Of a stretch of DNA of 64,000 nucleotides, positions 1-11,900 are shown one piece after another. The stretch comes from Myrmaecium sp. VS I D KN 1. Taxonomy: Eukaryota; Ascomycota; Dothideomycetes; Valsariales; Valsariaceae. The position numbers and the translations under genes were made by a program. The stretch is taken from assembly GCA_019775845.1 (NCBI GenBank), contig JADQAV010000026.1, positions 124,001 through 188,000 on the forward strand. The letters are read 5' to 3'. The first letter of the stretch is position 1; every line of letters starts with the position of its first letter. Below the pieces are notes generated by a model, which worked only from the letters and a program-made list of their open reading frames with translations, had not been told where the DNA came from and made no database searches.

Positions 1-2765
1 TGCCGAAGATGATATTCCTGTGTAAATGCTGTCTCTACAGCCTCTAGGTATTCAGTCCATACCGAAGCATCTGTGCTCTGAGCCCAGAGCATCTTGAGTT
101 CTTCCAAGTCTGGACGGCTGTTGAATTGTAGAGCAATAGGGAGTCTTGATCGCCAAGTATGCTCAAAATCCTGGGCAGATTTTCTCTGGAGATTCTCAAG
201 CGATCTATAAACGTGCTTCGGTTTCCGGCCGCATTTCCCACAAGAGGTATGGAAACATTCGCTACATCTGCGGATGAGGGACTTCGCAATCTCGGTTCGA
301 GCTTCGCAGACACAGAATCGAGAGCTGCGCTCAGCATCCTCAAGGAGTTCGTGGATATTGATTTCAGGCCCCAAGTCCAAGGAGATCTCCCGAGGTTCCA
401 ACATGTTCTTCACTTCCACCACCTTCCTGGGTTGCTTCTTGATAGTCTTTGAAGAACCACCAGTAGAGGTAACCAGTAGCGGAGTGCCCACAATGAGTGC
501 GGCGAGCATAGCGGCGCCAACAACGGTTGTGGTCATCGCGTTACCGGCTAGATCCATGATGTCTTTGTTGGACTCGGTAGTAAAGCTTATCCTGTCGAGA
601 GGAATTCCTTGCAACATCAGAGTCTCATATCCTATAAGCAGATCTCCGCGGTTCGTTACATATGGAATTCCAGTAGGGCAAATGCATGGGGCAATGCCGA
701 ACGGATGGTGATCATTGCCATAGTCAACATTGTCCTTGAGTTGCCAGATCCGTTGCTTGAAACCTGAATCGTAAGCGCCACGCTCATCGAGCATGTTCCG
801 TAGATGAGCTACGTCGATAAGATCCTTAACGCGCTCGGTCTGTTTATTATGCCATACGCCGTCGGCATATTCTGGCACTAAACATGTGCCATTTCTGTCC
901 CAGCCCGTAAAACACTTGGATTGACCTAAACCGTAATGGGCGCGAACTCGCTCATGTCGAGCTTCACACTTGACCCACGGAGTAGGTTTGCGCTCTTGTA
1001 CTTCATCCCTCGATTGCTTTGCGTTCATGGCACGTTGAAGCTGTACGCGAGGGTCATCCGAAGGAAGCAGGAAGGCGCTGACCGGGGCACTGGCTTTGCG
1101 CTCGAAGGTCTGAACTAAGCTTTGCCATCTAGTAAGGGGATTCTTCAGTTTCCCAGCCGTCCGATCGATACACACCATATAACCGCGCGTACGTGTGTGA
1201 GGAAGATAATAGTTCTTGGTATCAAGCTTCAGATAGGCGGTGTCATAGTTGATCATGTCCCAAGCCTTTTGCATCTCTTTCCACGGTGCATTCGCGACAT
1301 TCTCCTGAACAACAAGCTTTGGTCTAATATAGGATGCGACCTTCAGAAGCGCTCTGAAAGTTATGCCGGACTCGCCATTATCCTTCAGTTCCTTCTTCTG
1401 GTTGTTCAGGTTAGAGAAATCTTTGCAGGATGTTCCTGCAACGATCATGTCGATGTCTCTGGGAATGGGGGCCATAGCTCCGTATACGGTGAAGGCACCT
1501 TGTGTTTCCGCTTCGTCTCTAATCAGTTCCTCGACGTCGCGATAAATGATCTCGGGATGGAAATTCCGTTCGATATAGGCTTGCTTGAATGGCTCTTTCT
1601 CCGCGCTAGCACAGTGTTCGAAACTGAAAGGATCCATTTTCAGGTCTACGAGGGCTTGCTGCACCATTTGAAGTGCAAGTAAGGGAGCCTCTGTCCCTGA
1701 GCATAGCGTCAGAACTCTAAGCGGCTTCTTCATGTTGGAGCTGAGCTTATCAAGTCCATGCTTGACAGCTTTAGCGGTCATGTCTCTGAAGATATCATAG
1801 ATATCCGACATCGGCTCAAGAGAATCGTCAATTGCATTGCTTGATTGGACTTTCAATGGTATGAGCCCTTCTTGTTTCTTCTGCACTGACTTGCTTCCTT
1901 GATCTTTTGCTCCTTTTGATTTCGTTGGCACGGCGTCGTCATCGTCCTCGTCATGTGTCTCTTCTTCACTCTCCTCTAATTCATCAATCTGACTTGCCGA
2001 ATCTTCGTCGATGCTCTCGTCATCTTCACCCATATCGTAAACGCTTGCATTGTCATCTTGGGCTTCATTTGACGCGCTTAGCATCTCTTCATCTGATTGT
2101 TCAGATTCGTCGCTGATCTCTAGGGTCGGTAGCTGAGAGTACCTCACTGGACGGAGATTACGGGTTGGTCGAGAACGCGCGATACTTTCATCAGGGGGCT
2201 TGACCGGGGTTTGGCGGCGCTGGTTCGTGAGCCGGGGCTTGGTAACAAACTGGATTTCATCGGTATCGCTCGCTCCAGCAGGAGTTGCTGTGGTAATAGA
2301 TTCGACAGAGCCCTTATTGGAACCAGTATCCCCAAAAAGCGCACTGGAAGGAGAAGAGGAAGCGGTAGAGCGAGTATCGTTGTCTTCGATAGGGGAGCCT
2401 ACGGTTATTTGAGACAGCTCCTGTGGCAGCTCCGTGAAAGACAGTCTATCCTTCACACCCGCTGGGACTATCGTCGCTTGTCAGCAAAAAAAAAGTCCCA
2501 ATGTAGATATCAGACGAAGAGGTCAACGCTCACTTTCCACGTGTGAAAACGCTGTGCGCTTCGACCGTCGGGGGCCTATGGTCGAAGAAGCTTGACGCTT
2601 CCGTGGGATCATTGCATCGCACTTCTTCCGGCGGGACACATTCACTACCAACTCATACTCGTTATCCTCGGGGTCGGTCTTGTAGATAGTCGTCGTGTCC
2701 TCTCCCAGCACAGACGAGTCAAGTTCATACTCAAATATTGAGAGTCGGGTGCGCTTTGGGGCCAT
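1..2765 (-). CDS. DNMT5: DNMT5-like cytosine-5 DNA methyltransferase, N-terminal part (runs off left edge)
   Basis: The likely product adds methyl groups to cytosine in DNA in the nucleus. Exon 1 is 2765-2534. A 72 nt intron (2533-2462) follows, and one long open exon then runs from 2461 past base 1. The order is a basic N-terminus, an acidic stretch (about residues 190-250), and a C5-methyltransferase domain (about 320-760) with motif I LTLCSGTEAPLLA, motif IV AGTSCKDFSNLN, motif VI VQENV, motif VIII TRTRGY and a closing GNAM. A Cys-rich finger follows at about 785-825 (FCVCEA, then RRCSECFHTSCGKCG). Known DNMT5 proteins carry a zinc finger and then an SNF2 ATPase, which here would lie outside the window. 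Motif IV has Ser-Cys rather than the usual Pro-Cys. The start is the first ATG of exon 1. It shares an 865 bp divergent upstream region with the next gene. Confidence 0.85.
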
Positions 2766-3630
2766 TGTAATTGCTTAAGTAGACATAAGCACGGTCATAA
2801 ACCAACGACCTCTTTGATCGTCCAGGCCGAGGGCAATTGATCTGAAGCTCCGTGGAGAGAATATTGTATACTCAGTCCCAAAACAATAAACGACGGTGGT
2901 AGGTATTTACTTATTACTTGGGCAAACTTGTGTAGGACGGAACGGTAAGACCCTGAACGTGAACAAGACACGCTAGTGATACTAAATAAGCGGTTCCAGC
3001 GGCCCGAGCGATCTGCAGGGTCGGGAGACTGGAGTACGGAGTACGGCCGGTATCCGTACAAGCACTTCTTATACCTGGCTGCCAATGCTCGTAGGCATGT
3101 GTGACTAAGTCTCAAAGTACTACATCAAACGTGGAGTCAAATAAAGTGGAATACGGTGGGACATGGTCACAGTAAACCAGCCTTGGCATGGTGGGATAAT
3201 ATTTTATATGTCGATAACTACGTACAGTACTAATATACAAGCGGACTGTCCTGCTACTCCTAGCCACTGGCAATCGTCCGGTCGTTGGTACGTTTGCGGG
3301 AAATGCGGACATGACGGGATGATCCACAAGACGTTCATATCGGACGCCCTTGTACCGACGGGCCAAGTCGGCTCCGCGAGAAGAGACGGCACCCGTCCCA
3401 AGTAACCCAATCCACAAGCGAACGAGTTTCTTTATGGAGTGGTACTCTATCTTTGATAGGTATTAAGGGACGAGAAGAAGGCTACTAGACTGGCAGGACT
3501 CTTCGACTGAGTAATCCATTTGCGCATGCACCACCGTCCACGGACCGCTATTTATATCTCCCATGTAGCCTGGTTCTCATTCTCAGCCGATCTCAGCATC
3601 AACTTGCTACAACATTAGCGCCCCGTCAAG
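2766..3630. other. divergent intergenic region
   Basis: This region separates the DNMT5-like start (minus) from the 2H-phosphoesterase start (plus), so it should hold both promoters. It contains only short unrelated open frames. I see no repeat, tRNA or strong motif in it. Confidence 0.6.
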
Positions 3631-4685
3631 ATGGCTCAGTATATCGTTGCAAACGTTTATGAGGACCTTAGTGGTGTGTCATCACTCACGTTTGACAATC
3701 CGTACGATGAATTACTCATTAGCTGCCATGATGAGCCCGTAAGTCGCTATTGGGGGACAACGCTGGGGTTTTCTGACAACCTTCAGAATGCGATCCAGAA
3801 CCGATATCAACTGCACCGTGCCACACGCAACGCCCAGCAGAAGGCCAAACTGCTTGATCCAAACTTCTCGGGAGTCACCATCGACCCTATCCTACTTCGC
3901 CTGGTAGATCCGACGGTGGAACCTAACTTTCAGGATCCTCGCCACTGTCTAACCCTCTGGGCTCGTCCGACAACGGGAGTTAAGGCCCTCATCAGGAAGA
4001 TCCAGGAGAAATTACGTGAAGTCGCAACAGGTAAGAGCTCGGCTACCAGAGCCACCAAGATCAACGCTTACGGGCAATAGAAATGTGGTTTCTGCCTCCG
4101 GATAACCTTCATATAACTGCGTTAGAGATTACGCATTCGAAGTCTGAGGCCGAAATCCAAGAATTTGTAGATTCTCTCCAGCCTGTACTGGACAAAGTCA
4201 CCGACTATACATACGAGCATCGGTCCCGCCTCATAAAACCGATGATTGGCTATGATGCCTGCGCGCTGGCTCTGAGTTTTGTCCCGGCTGCTGGGGAGGC
4301 ATTACCCCCGGGTAGAGACAAGGAAGATGATCGCTATACTTACCATCATCTCCGAAGAAATCTATACAGAATCTGCAAAGATGCCGGGGTGAAGGTGGAA
4401 TCACGTTACGTGGTGCCTTCGAGCCATTGCACCATAGGACGCTTCATTCGTAGCCGTGAATTCGAGAAGCCGGATGGAAGCGTCGATTTGGCGCAGATAA
4501 AAAGACTCATAGACAGGATAGAGGAAATCAATGCCTGGCTTCAAGACGAGTTTTGGCCAAAAGGTGATGAGAGGATTAAAGAGGGCGGCGAATGGCTCGT
4601 GGGGGAGGAAAAGGGTTTGGACTGCCGACGGGGTACCCTGTGGTATGGCGATGGCCAGATGATTAGGATAGGGAAAGGATTCTAA
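3631..4685 (+). CDS. 2H phosphoesterase / RNA ligase-cyclic phosphodiesterase-like protein
   Basis: There are two exons, 3631-4030 and 4081-4685, separated by a 50 nt intron, giving 334 residues. The two His-x-Thr motifs that define the 2H phosphoesterase fold are visible: HIT in NLHITALEIT (His about 144) and HCT in SSHCTIGRF (His about 249). Members of this family hydrolyse or form 2',5'- or cyclic phosphodiester bonds in RNA or nucleotides; the substrate here is not predictable. No signal peptide or membrane segment is evident, so a soluble intracellular location is likely. It sits between a DNA methyltransferase gene and MSH2, but nothing in the sequence ties it to methylation or repair. 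The splice is supported because joining Glu (g|aa) to MWFLPP restores a continuous frame before the first HxT. Confidence 0.8.
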
Positions 4686-5046
4686 TGAATCTACTTCAAG
4701 CGTAAAAACACCATCATAATACCTAGTACTCTATTGGCCCAGTAGAAATAGATATATAGAGAAACTTAGTACGTTTGCGATTCAATTCCTAGTACTCAAT
4801 GCTTGACAAGAAAAGACAGTATTACAAATGTACAGTACTAGTAGGAGTAACAATCACAGCATTTATAATTGCTGCCTTAAAGCCTGGTCAGGGTCCGATA
4901 AGATAAGGAAATCCAGTAAGCCACGAGCACGCGTCGCGTTTTCGGCTCAGCACGGCGCTGGCGGCGAGATTTCCCGGAGCTCTGTGACGATAACTCATCA
5001 TCTTCCAGCCATTCGCAACGTCCTCCTTCTACAGTTATTCTCGAAA
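4686..5046. other. MSH2 upstream region
   Basis: This short intergenic stretch holds the 3' end of the phosphoesterase gene and the MSH2 promoter. The pentanucleotide-rich word CCTAGTACTC occurs twice, near 4720 and 4790. An ACGCGT hexamer lies at 4929-4934. There is no gene. Confidence 0.6.
4929..4934 (+). promoter_or_regulatory. MCB-like ACGCGT element upstream of MSH2
   Basis: The palindrome ACGCGT lies about 113 bp before the MSH2 start codon and is followed by CGCG and TTTTCG. In yeasts this hexamer is the MBF binding site that drives G1/S expression of replication and repair genes. The motif itself is seen; its function here is inferred. Confidence 0.4.
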
Positions 5047-7927
5047 ATGGGTTCGCGTCCGGAGCTCAAAGTTGAAGATGAGTCTGGATTCATCCGTTTC
5101 TTTCGAAACCTACCAGACCAGGGCGATGACACTATCCGGATCTTCGATCGAGGCGACTTCTATACAGCTCATGGCGGAGACGCCACATTCATTGCGCGCA
5201 CAGTACTCTCTCCCATAGGTCTTAGCATACTATCAGATCTCTAAAACTATCTTAGGTATATCGGACTACTTCCGTTCTACGTCAATTGGGTCGCGAAGGT
5301 TCTGGTCTCGAGTCGGTAACGCTCTCCGTGACCGTATTCCGTAACTTTCTGCGCGAGGCGCTCTTCAGATTAGGCAAACGGATCGAAATATGGCAGTCTT
5401 CAGGACGGAATAGCTGGAAGGTCGTTAAACAGGCTTCGCCAGGAAATCTCCAAGACATTGAAGAGGAGCTCGGCGGCCAGCTGGAATCCGCACCGATCAT
5501 CCTGGCCGTCAAGGTTTCCGCGAAAGCTTCTGAAGCCAGAATTGTTGGCGTATGCTTTGCTGATGCAAGTGTACGGGAGCTCGGGATCAGCGAATTCCTG
5601 GATAATGACCTATACTCCAATTTCGAATCCCTTCTCATCCAGCTTGGGGTAAAGGAGTGTCTGATCCAGGCAGATAGCCCCAGAAAGGACGTCGAATTGC
5701 AGAAGCTCCGAGCTATAGCTGATAACTGCGGATGTGCTGTGGCAGAAAGAGGATTTGCAGACTTTGGCACAAAGGATGTTGAACAAGACCTGGCCAGGCT
5801 CCTACGCGATGATCGTTCCATTGGAACTCTTCCGCAGACTGGCCTTAAACTGGCAATGGGCTCCGCTGCGGCCTTGATCAAGTACTTAGGGGCTATGTCC
5901 GATCCATCGAACTTTGGCCAATATCAGCTTTACCAACACGATCTGTCGCAGTATATGAAATTGGACGCTGCTGCATTGAAGGCCTTGAATTTGATGCCTG
6001 GCCCAAGGGACGGTTCCAAGACCATGAGCCTTTACGGTCTCCTCAACCACTGCAAGACTCCGGTTGGCAGCCGCTTACTGTCTCAGTGGCTCAAGCAGCC
6101 CTTGATGAATGTCGATGAGATTGAACGCAGACAGCAACTGGTCGAAGCCTTCGTTGTGGACACAGAGCTCAGACAGACTATGCAGGAAGAACATCTCCGG
6201 TCTATACCAGATCTTTACAGGCTTGCAAAGAAGTTTCAACGAAAAATGGCTAATCTGGAAGACGTGGTCAGAGCCTATCAGGTTGCCATACGGTTACCTG
6301 GCTTCCTTGGTACCCTCGAAGCAGTAATGGATGAGCAATACAAAGACCCACTCGAAGCTGAATATACGTCCAAACTGAGGGTGAGTTGACATGATCCTCA
6401 AAGAAAGTGGATGTATGCTTATAGATCTAGGACTATTCGGAAGCTCTTGCGAAATTGCAAGAGATGGTTGAGACTACCGTAGACCTTGATGCGCTCGATA
6501 ATCACGAGTTCATCATTAAGCCTGAGTTTGACGACAGCCTACGCCTTATCAGAAAGAGACTCGATAAGCTGAAGTATGACATGGAGGTCGAGCACAGGAA
6601 GGTTGGCAAAGACCTCAATCAGGACACCGACAAGAAGCTTTTTCTAGAAAACCATAGGGTACATGGATGGTGCTTCCGACTAACTAGGACAGAAGCCGGT
6701 TGTATCCGTAATAAGAGGCAGTACCAGGAATGTTCCACGCAGAAGAACGGCGTTTTCTTCACAACAAGCACTCTGCAAGCACTGCGTCGAGAGTTCGATC
6801 AGTTGTCCGAAAATTACAACCGCACGCAATCCGGACTTGTCAATGAAGTTGTCAATGTCGCCGCATCGTACTGTCCCGTGCTGGAGAAATTGGCTGGTGT
6901 TCTCGGTCACCTTGATGTCATAGTCTCCCTTGCTCATGTTTCCGTCCATGCTCCCACGGCATATGTGCGCCCAAAAATGCATTCACGTGGCACTGGCAAC
7001 ACGATCCTGAAGGAAGCCCGGCATCCTTGTATGGAGATGCAGGACGACGTGTCCTTCATCACGAACGACGTTTCGCTCGTACGCGGAGAATCAGAATTCG
7101 TCATTATCACCGGGCCCAATATGGGGGGTAAATCCACGTATATCCGACAAGTTGGCGTGATTGCGTTGATGGCGCAGATAGGCTGTTTCGTTCCTTGCTC
7201 CGAAGCCGAGCTCACTATCTTCGACAGCATTCTAGCTCGTGTTGGAGCTAGTGACAGCCAGCTCAAGGGCGTGTCCACCTTCATGGCCGAGATGCTGGAA
7301 ACGGCCAACATCCTCAAGTCGGCAACCCGAGAGAGTCTGATTATCATTGACGAACTCGGTCGTGGTACGAGCACATATGATGGCTTCGGTCTAGCCTGGG
7401 CTATCAGCGAACATATCGTGAAGGAGATTGGAGCCTTTGCTCTTTTTGCCACACATTTTCACGAGCTCACTGCGCTTGTGGACACCTACCCGCAGGTGCA
7501 AAACCTCCATGTCGTTGCACACATTGACGAGTCAGCCAGCGGGGAAGACGGTGACAGCAAGAAGAGGGAGGTTACGTTGCTTTACAAGGTCGAGCCGGGT
7601 GTATGCGATCAGAGCTTTGGTATCCACGTCGCAGAACTTGTGCGGTTCCCTCCGAAGGTTATAGCCATGGCCAAGCGCAAGGCAGAAGAGCTGGAAGACT
7701 TTTCGGGAGCCCACCCAGAGCAGTCTGGAGATGCGCCAAAACAACCTTCGAAGGAGGAAGTGGAGCAGGGCAGTAAGCTGCTTAAGGAGGTTCTCCAGCA
7801 GTGGAAAGCGGAGGTTGAGGCGGAGGCGTTAAACAAGCAGCAGCAAGTCGAGAGGATGAGAGAATTGGTCAAGAAGAAGGAAGGGTTGGCCGAGAATCCC
7901 TTCTTCAAATCTCTGAAGGCTTTATGA
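5047..7927 (+). CDS. MSH2: DNA mismatch repair ATPase MSH2
   Basis: MSH2 pairs with MSH6 or MSH3 in the nucleus to recognise mismatches and small loops. The three exons are 5047-5202, 5256-6380 and 6431-7927, with introns of 53 and 50 nt, both in phase 0. They give 925 residues, close to the usual length of about 940. The N-terminal mismatch-binding domain opens with [16 protein letters not shown], and [11 protein letters not shown] follows. The connector and lever regions come next, and the ABC ATPase lies at about 630-840 with Walker [10 protein letters not shown] (about 654) and Walker [14 protein letters not shown] (about 730). FATHFHELT and the helix-turn-helix region follow. The first intron is placed so that [13 protein letters not shown] is restored, a segment conserved in the family. 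I see no disabling change. An MCB-like hexamer lies upstream. Confidence 0.97.
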
Positions 7928-8918
7928 GGCTAGTCTGCCATTTTCTTCAGAATTATCTTTCGGCGACTTTAATGGAGCACGGCGTTTATCAGGATATGGC
8001 ATTGGGTGGGATTCACTTCGTGGTCGTAACAGGCGTCGCGGAGGCAAGTAGGTAGCTTGATGGACTGTTAGAGGCTTTATGTATAACTACATAGGTATGA
8101 CCGTATATTGTGCTATCAATGTTGCGTTGAATTAATCTAGTCTGATAAGCGCAATCGGGCACGATGAAGGTTGGCTTCATCTGTAATAGTGAGCTTACTC
8201 AAGGACGCTATTCTGCAGTAATCATGATGGCGTACTTGGATGTTATCGAAAGCCTCGAGAAATCGTCCTAAGAGACTACCTTCTGGATTAACCAAGCAAA
8301 CATTGCTTCAATAATCAGTCAAACGTCTAGTCCGAGATACTACTTGGTGACGCCCTACCTATTATACATAAACCTATCATAGTCATTTAGACGCCGAAGA
8401 CAGGCAAATCAGGCGGGTATTATGGTATATTTCTGCTACTTGAGTATGGCAGTCAGCCTTCAAAAAGCACAGCCAATGTCTGAAGGTGAACCTAAGAGCG
8501 GAAACCTGAGTGTCAAGCAAGGCTGGCGTGGAATAACGTTAACCGATGTAAGGGAAATTGGCCCCGGCACGGATTCCATTCCTCCGAATTGCCCACATCA
8601 ACATCATCTCGTCAAAGATAGTCTTTCTCACGCAGACTTGCCTGTGTCGCTTCTCCTCCAGTTCGCATAATGGCCGTTGTGTCTTCGTTCCTGCCGGTTG
8701 CTTGTGATTGGGCGGTGTGCTCCTTTTCTTTGCGTCAAGTTCCGATTCTCATAGCGATTTTCACATGTTCTTTGTGTGCCTTCGAGGTCCAATCATCTTT
8801 TCATAGTGATCTCTTTCACATTTCCTCTTTCGTCCATTGAGGCCCAATCATCTTTTTAGAGTGATCTCTTTCACATCTCCTCTTTCGTCCCTTTTGGTTT
8901 CTCAAGAGTGTGGATCCC
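7928..8918. other. intergenic region between MSH2 and the DIM-2-like gene
   Basis: This region contains the MSH2 3' end and the upstream region of the methyltransferase gene. It has no supported gene; the frame at 8422-8670 has no recognisable features. A 52 bp tandem duplication lies at its right end. Confidence 0.6.
8784..8890. repeat. tandem duplication, two 52 bp copies with 55 bp period
   Basis: Copies at 8784-8835 and 8839-8890 share the cores CCAATCATCTTTT and GTGATCTCTTTCACAT followed by CTCTTTCGTCC. They differ at only a few bases. The array ends about 28 bp before the proposed start codon of the DIM-2-like gene, so it lies in its leader or promoter. Confidence 0.8.
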
Positions 8919-11900
8919 ATGAAGAGAAACCAATCTTCCTGTGTCTCAAGCTCATCCGGTCGCATACATCTCAAAAACATGGAGCATATTAGCCATCTAA
9001 CACAAGCTCGACCGCTGGACCATGTTCGTCCTGGTGAACCCACTCACCCAAGATCACAATACGGAGGCTTCGAAACCCCGTTACCAGTTTCCTCTGAAGA
9101 TACCGTCCTCAAAAGTTTCAATGTGCGTACTAAGTCATAAATTTGACCGATGGTGCAGTCTATCTTCGAAGCTCACACTGCATAGAAATTATGGTTTCAA
9201 CGCTCTCGAAGCGAAGACCATGTCATCTTAACGTTGACAGACTTCACGCTATATCGGAGAATCAAGAACGAAATGGAAATGGAGCCACTCAACATGCTTC
9301 GAGCAATCGGCGGCAATGTGCTCCTCTTTGATGGTATCGTGCAATATGAAGGGCGAAAGGCTTACGTTCAAGCCGTCCCCTTTGGGTGCTTGTCCATCGA
9401 TGGATATGATAGTGGCAGCCGGTGTGATATCGAACGCAGCATCTACATCCAGTCCAGTCAAAGTCGCCGTATGAACACCTGGTACCGTCTTGATCAGCCG
9501 GCCCCCGAGTACTACCGGTTCCACTCGGTCTTCCTCTGGCTTGCAGAGCTAGCGCGGTATTTCGTCAACTTTGTGGAGGGTAGACCAGATGTGGATCTTG
9601 ACAGCTTTCAACGTGAATTTTATGACTGGGCCTCTAGGCACGGCAACCCGGACAGGTTCAGGACGTGGGCCGCTTTATATGGGAGTCCCGCAAAGACGGA
9701 CTTTCGTCAAGCGGTCGTCGCGAACATTGAATTTCTCAGGCATGAGCTTTTCAGTGTGACGGAGGAGAGCTGGCGCGACAAGAGACTGGACATGACTCTT
9801 TGGAAAGAATGTTATCATTGCAACATGATTCCGGCGCGGCTTCCTAAAGGAGAAGGGAGAGTGGAGTCATATGAGGCAAAGACAATAATCACTTCGCTCG
9901 TATACGAATGCTTCAAGCATATGTATTTTGCAGATCGATTCGTGGTACGATCGCCTGCAAGCAACATATATCGTTCATGGATGCGAAGAAAGCGACACCT
10001 CGGGTTCTGCGAGACACCTCGGTCTGTGCCTTCCAGACACCACAGAACTTCATTCACCTCCATCCGCGTTGGGGACGTCGTGGCCATATCACGAGACACG
10101 ACGACGGCCTGGAAAGACAATGATGCGTTATGGTATGCATACGTCCAAGGAACCAGCGAATTCAGCGGCAAGGCTATATTACGTGTCATCTGGCTCTACA
10201 GCGCCAGCCAGACGATTATCGGAGACATACCATACCCTGCGGCTAACGAACTATTTTTCTCCGATAATTGCAACTGTGGCGACGATCTGATCTTCGAGGC
10301 TGATGTTGTGTGGAGGGTAAAGGTACAATGGTGCCCGAAAACAACACAACCTACAAACTCAGAGTTCTTCGTACGGCAAAAATATAACTCGGAACCCCAC
10401 ACATTCACTTCCCTTCGCAAGGGTGACTTTATATGTGGTTGTAGAAACTTCAAGTCCGACGCTGAGCAAGTTCGTCGACGCTACCGGGTTGGAGATTCGG
10501 TACTCGTGAAGACAAGTTCCCGCTCGCAACTACTTCAGCCTGTTATAATATGCGGGTTCGCGGATAAGGACGTCGTTGTACGTCTTCTCGTCAGAGCTGT
10601 TGATCACTTTCATGGTCAGCGTCTTGACTTATCGCCCAACGAACTGATTTGGACACGAGAGACGACGTTAATTCCAGCACAAGCGATAGTTCGCAAATGC
10701 TATATACGGATATGCACAGCAGATACCCCGTCAGCGCCGCCTTACAGCGCCAATGGGACTGGCGAGTGCTTCGTTATCTCTTTCGAAGAGCACAGCCAGG
10801 GAAAAGTAAAACCCGTAAGATCCGGTCATCACCTCGACTTTAATCAGGGATTTGATCCCTATACCGTACCTAAACGCAAGCTCGCGGGTCTAAGCCTGTT
10901 TTCCGGGTTTGGAAATTTTGATCACGGCTTGGAAGACTGCGGTGCAGTGGAGCATCGTTGGGTCATCGAGTGGAACAAAGAAGCGATCCATTCCCACAGG
11001 GCTAACAGCAAACGTAAAAGGCGAACGCACTTCTGCCACATGTCTGTTGACGATTATCTCGCGGAAGCGCTCGCTGGCGCTGAAGCCGATAACGCCTGGG
11101 TGGCTAAGATCGGTGATGTCGAGCATATAACTGCTGGAAGTCCCTGTCCAGGGTTTTCTCACCTGCAAAGGGACCAGATTTCGTTGAAGTCAAGGAAGAA
11201 TAGCTCGATGCTTGGATCGCTTTTGTCCTATGTTGACCTATACCGCCCTCTCCATGGTATTCTCGAGAACGTCGTAGCCATGGGTCATTCTATAAGACAC
11301 GCACCGGGTCAGAACGCCTTTCGACAGGTGATCGCAGTACTGGTATATATGGGATACCAGGTACAACACTACGTTATCGACGCATGGTCCTGCGGCAGCC
11401 CTCAATCCCGCTCTCGACTTTTCGTCACCTTCACCGCGCCAGGTCTAGTCCCTATTGCCAAGCCACCCCGATCACATAACCATCCTCCGCAGATAGATGG
11501 GAAGTCTGTGAGTGCTAAGCTTGGATCAGCAGTAAACGGAGAGCTCATTGCCGAACGTGAACATGGGCCCGCGCCATTCCCTCACGTATCAGCTCTGGCT
11601 GCTACTCGTGACCTGCCATATATAGGCGACTCGCGCGTACAAGCATGCGTGCCTTTCCCGGATCATCGGCTTGCCCAAGTCCCCAATACGCTAGCGAGGG
11701 CCACAATCAGCCTGATCCCGGTATCTCCTGCTGGTATGAATCTGAAGAAAGCCATCGAGATTCCTGGGACGATACCCCCGCCCATATTCAACCAGTATCG
11801 CAGGTGTTTCGAGATGACTAAGGTGCCTCGCTCATTTGGCCGGATCGATCCAGTCGGACTGTTCCCTACAATCACTACGCAGTGCGCTCCGCATGATGCT

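Noticed and set aside
8422-8670. 82-codon frame between MSH2 and the DIM-2-like gene
   Set aside because: No domain, no conserved pattern, and composition like the surrounding non-coding DNA.
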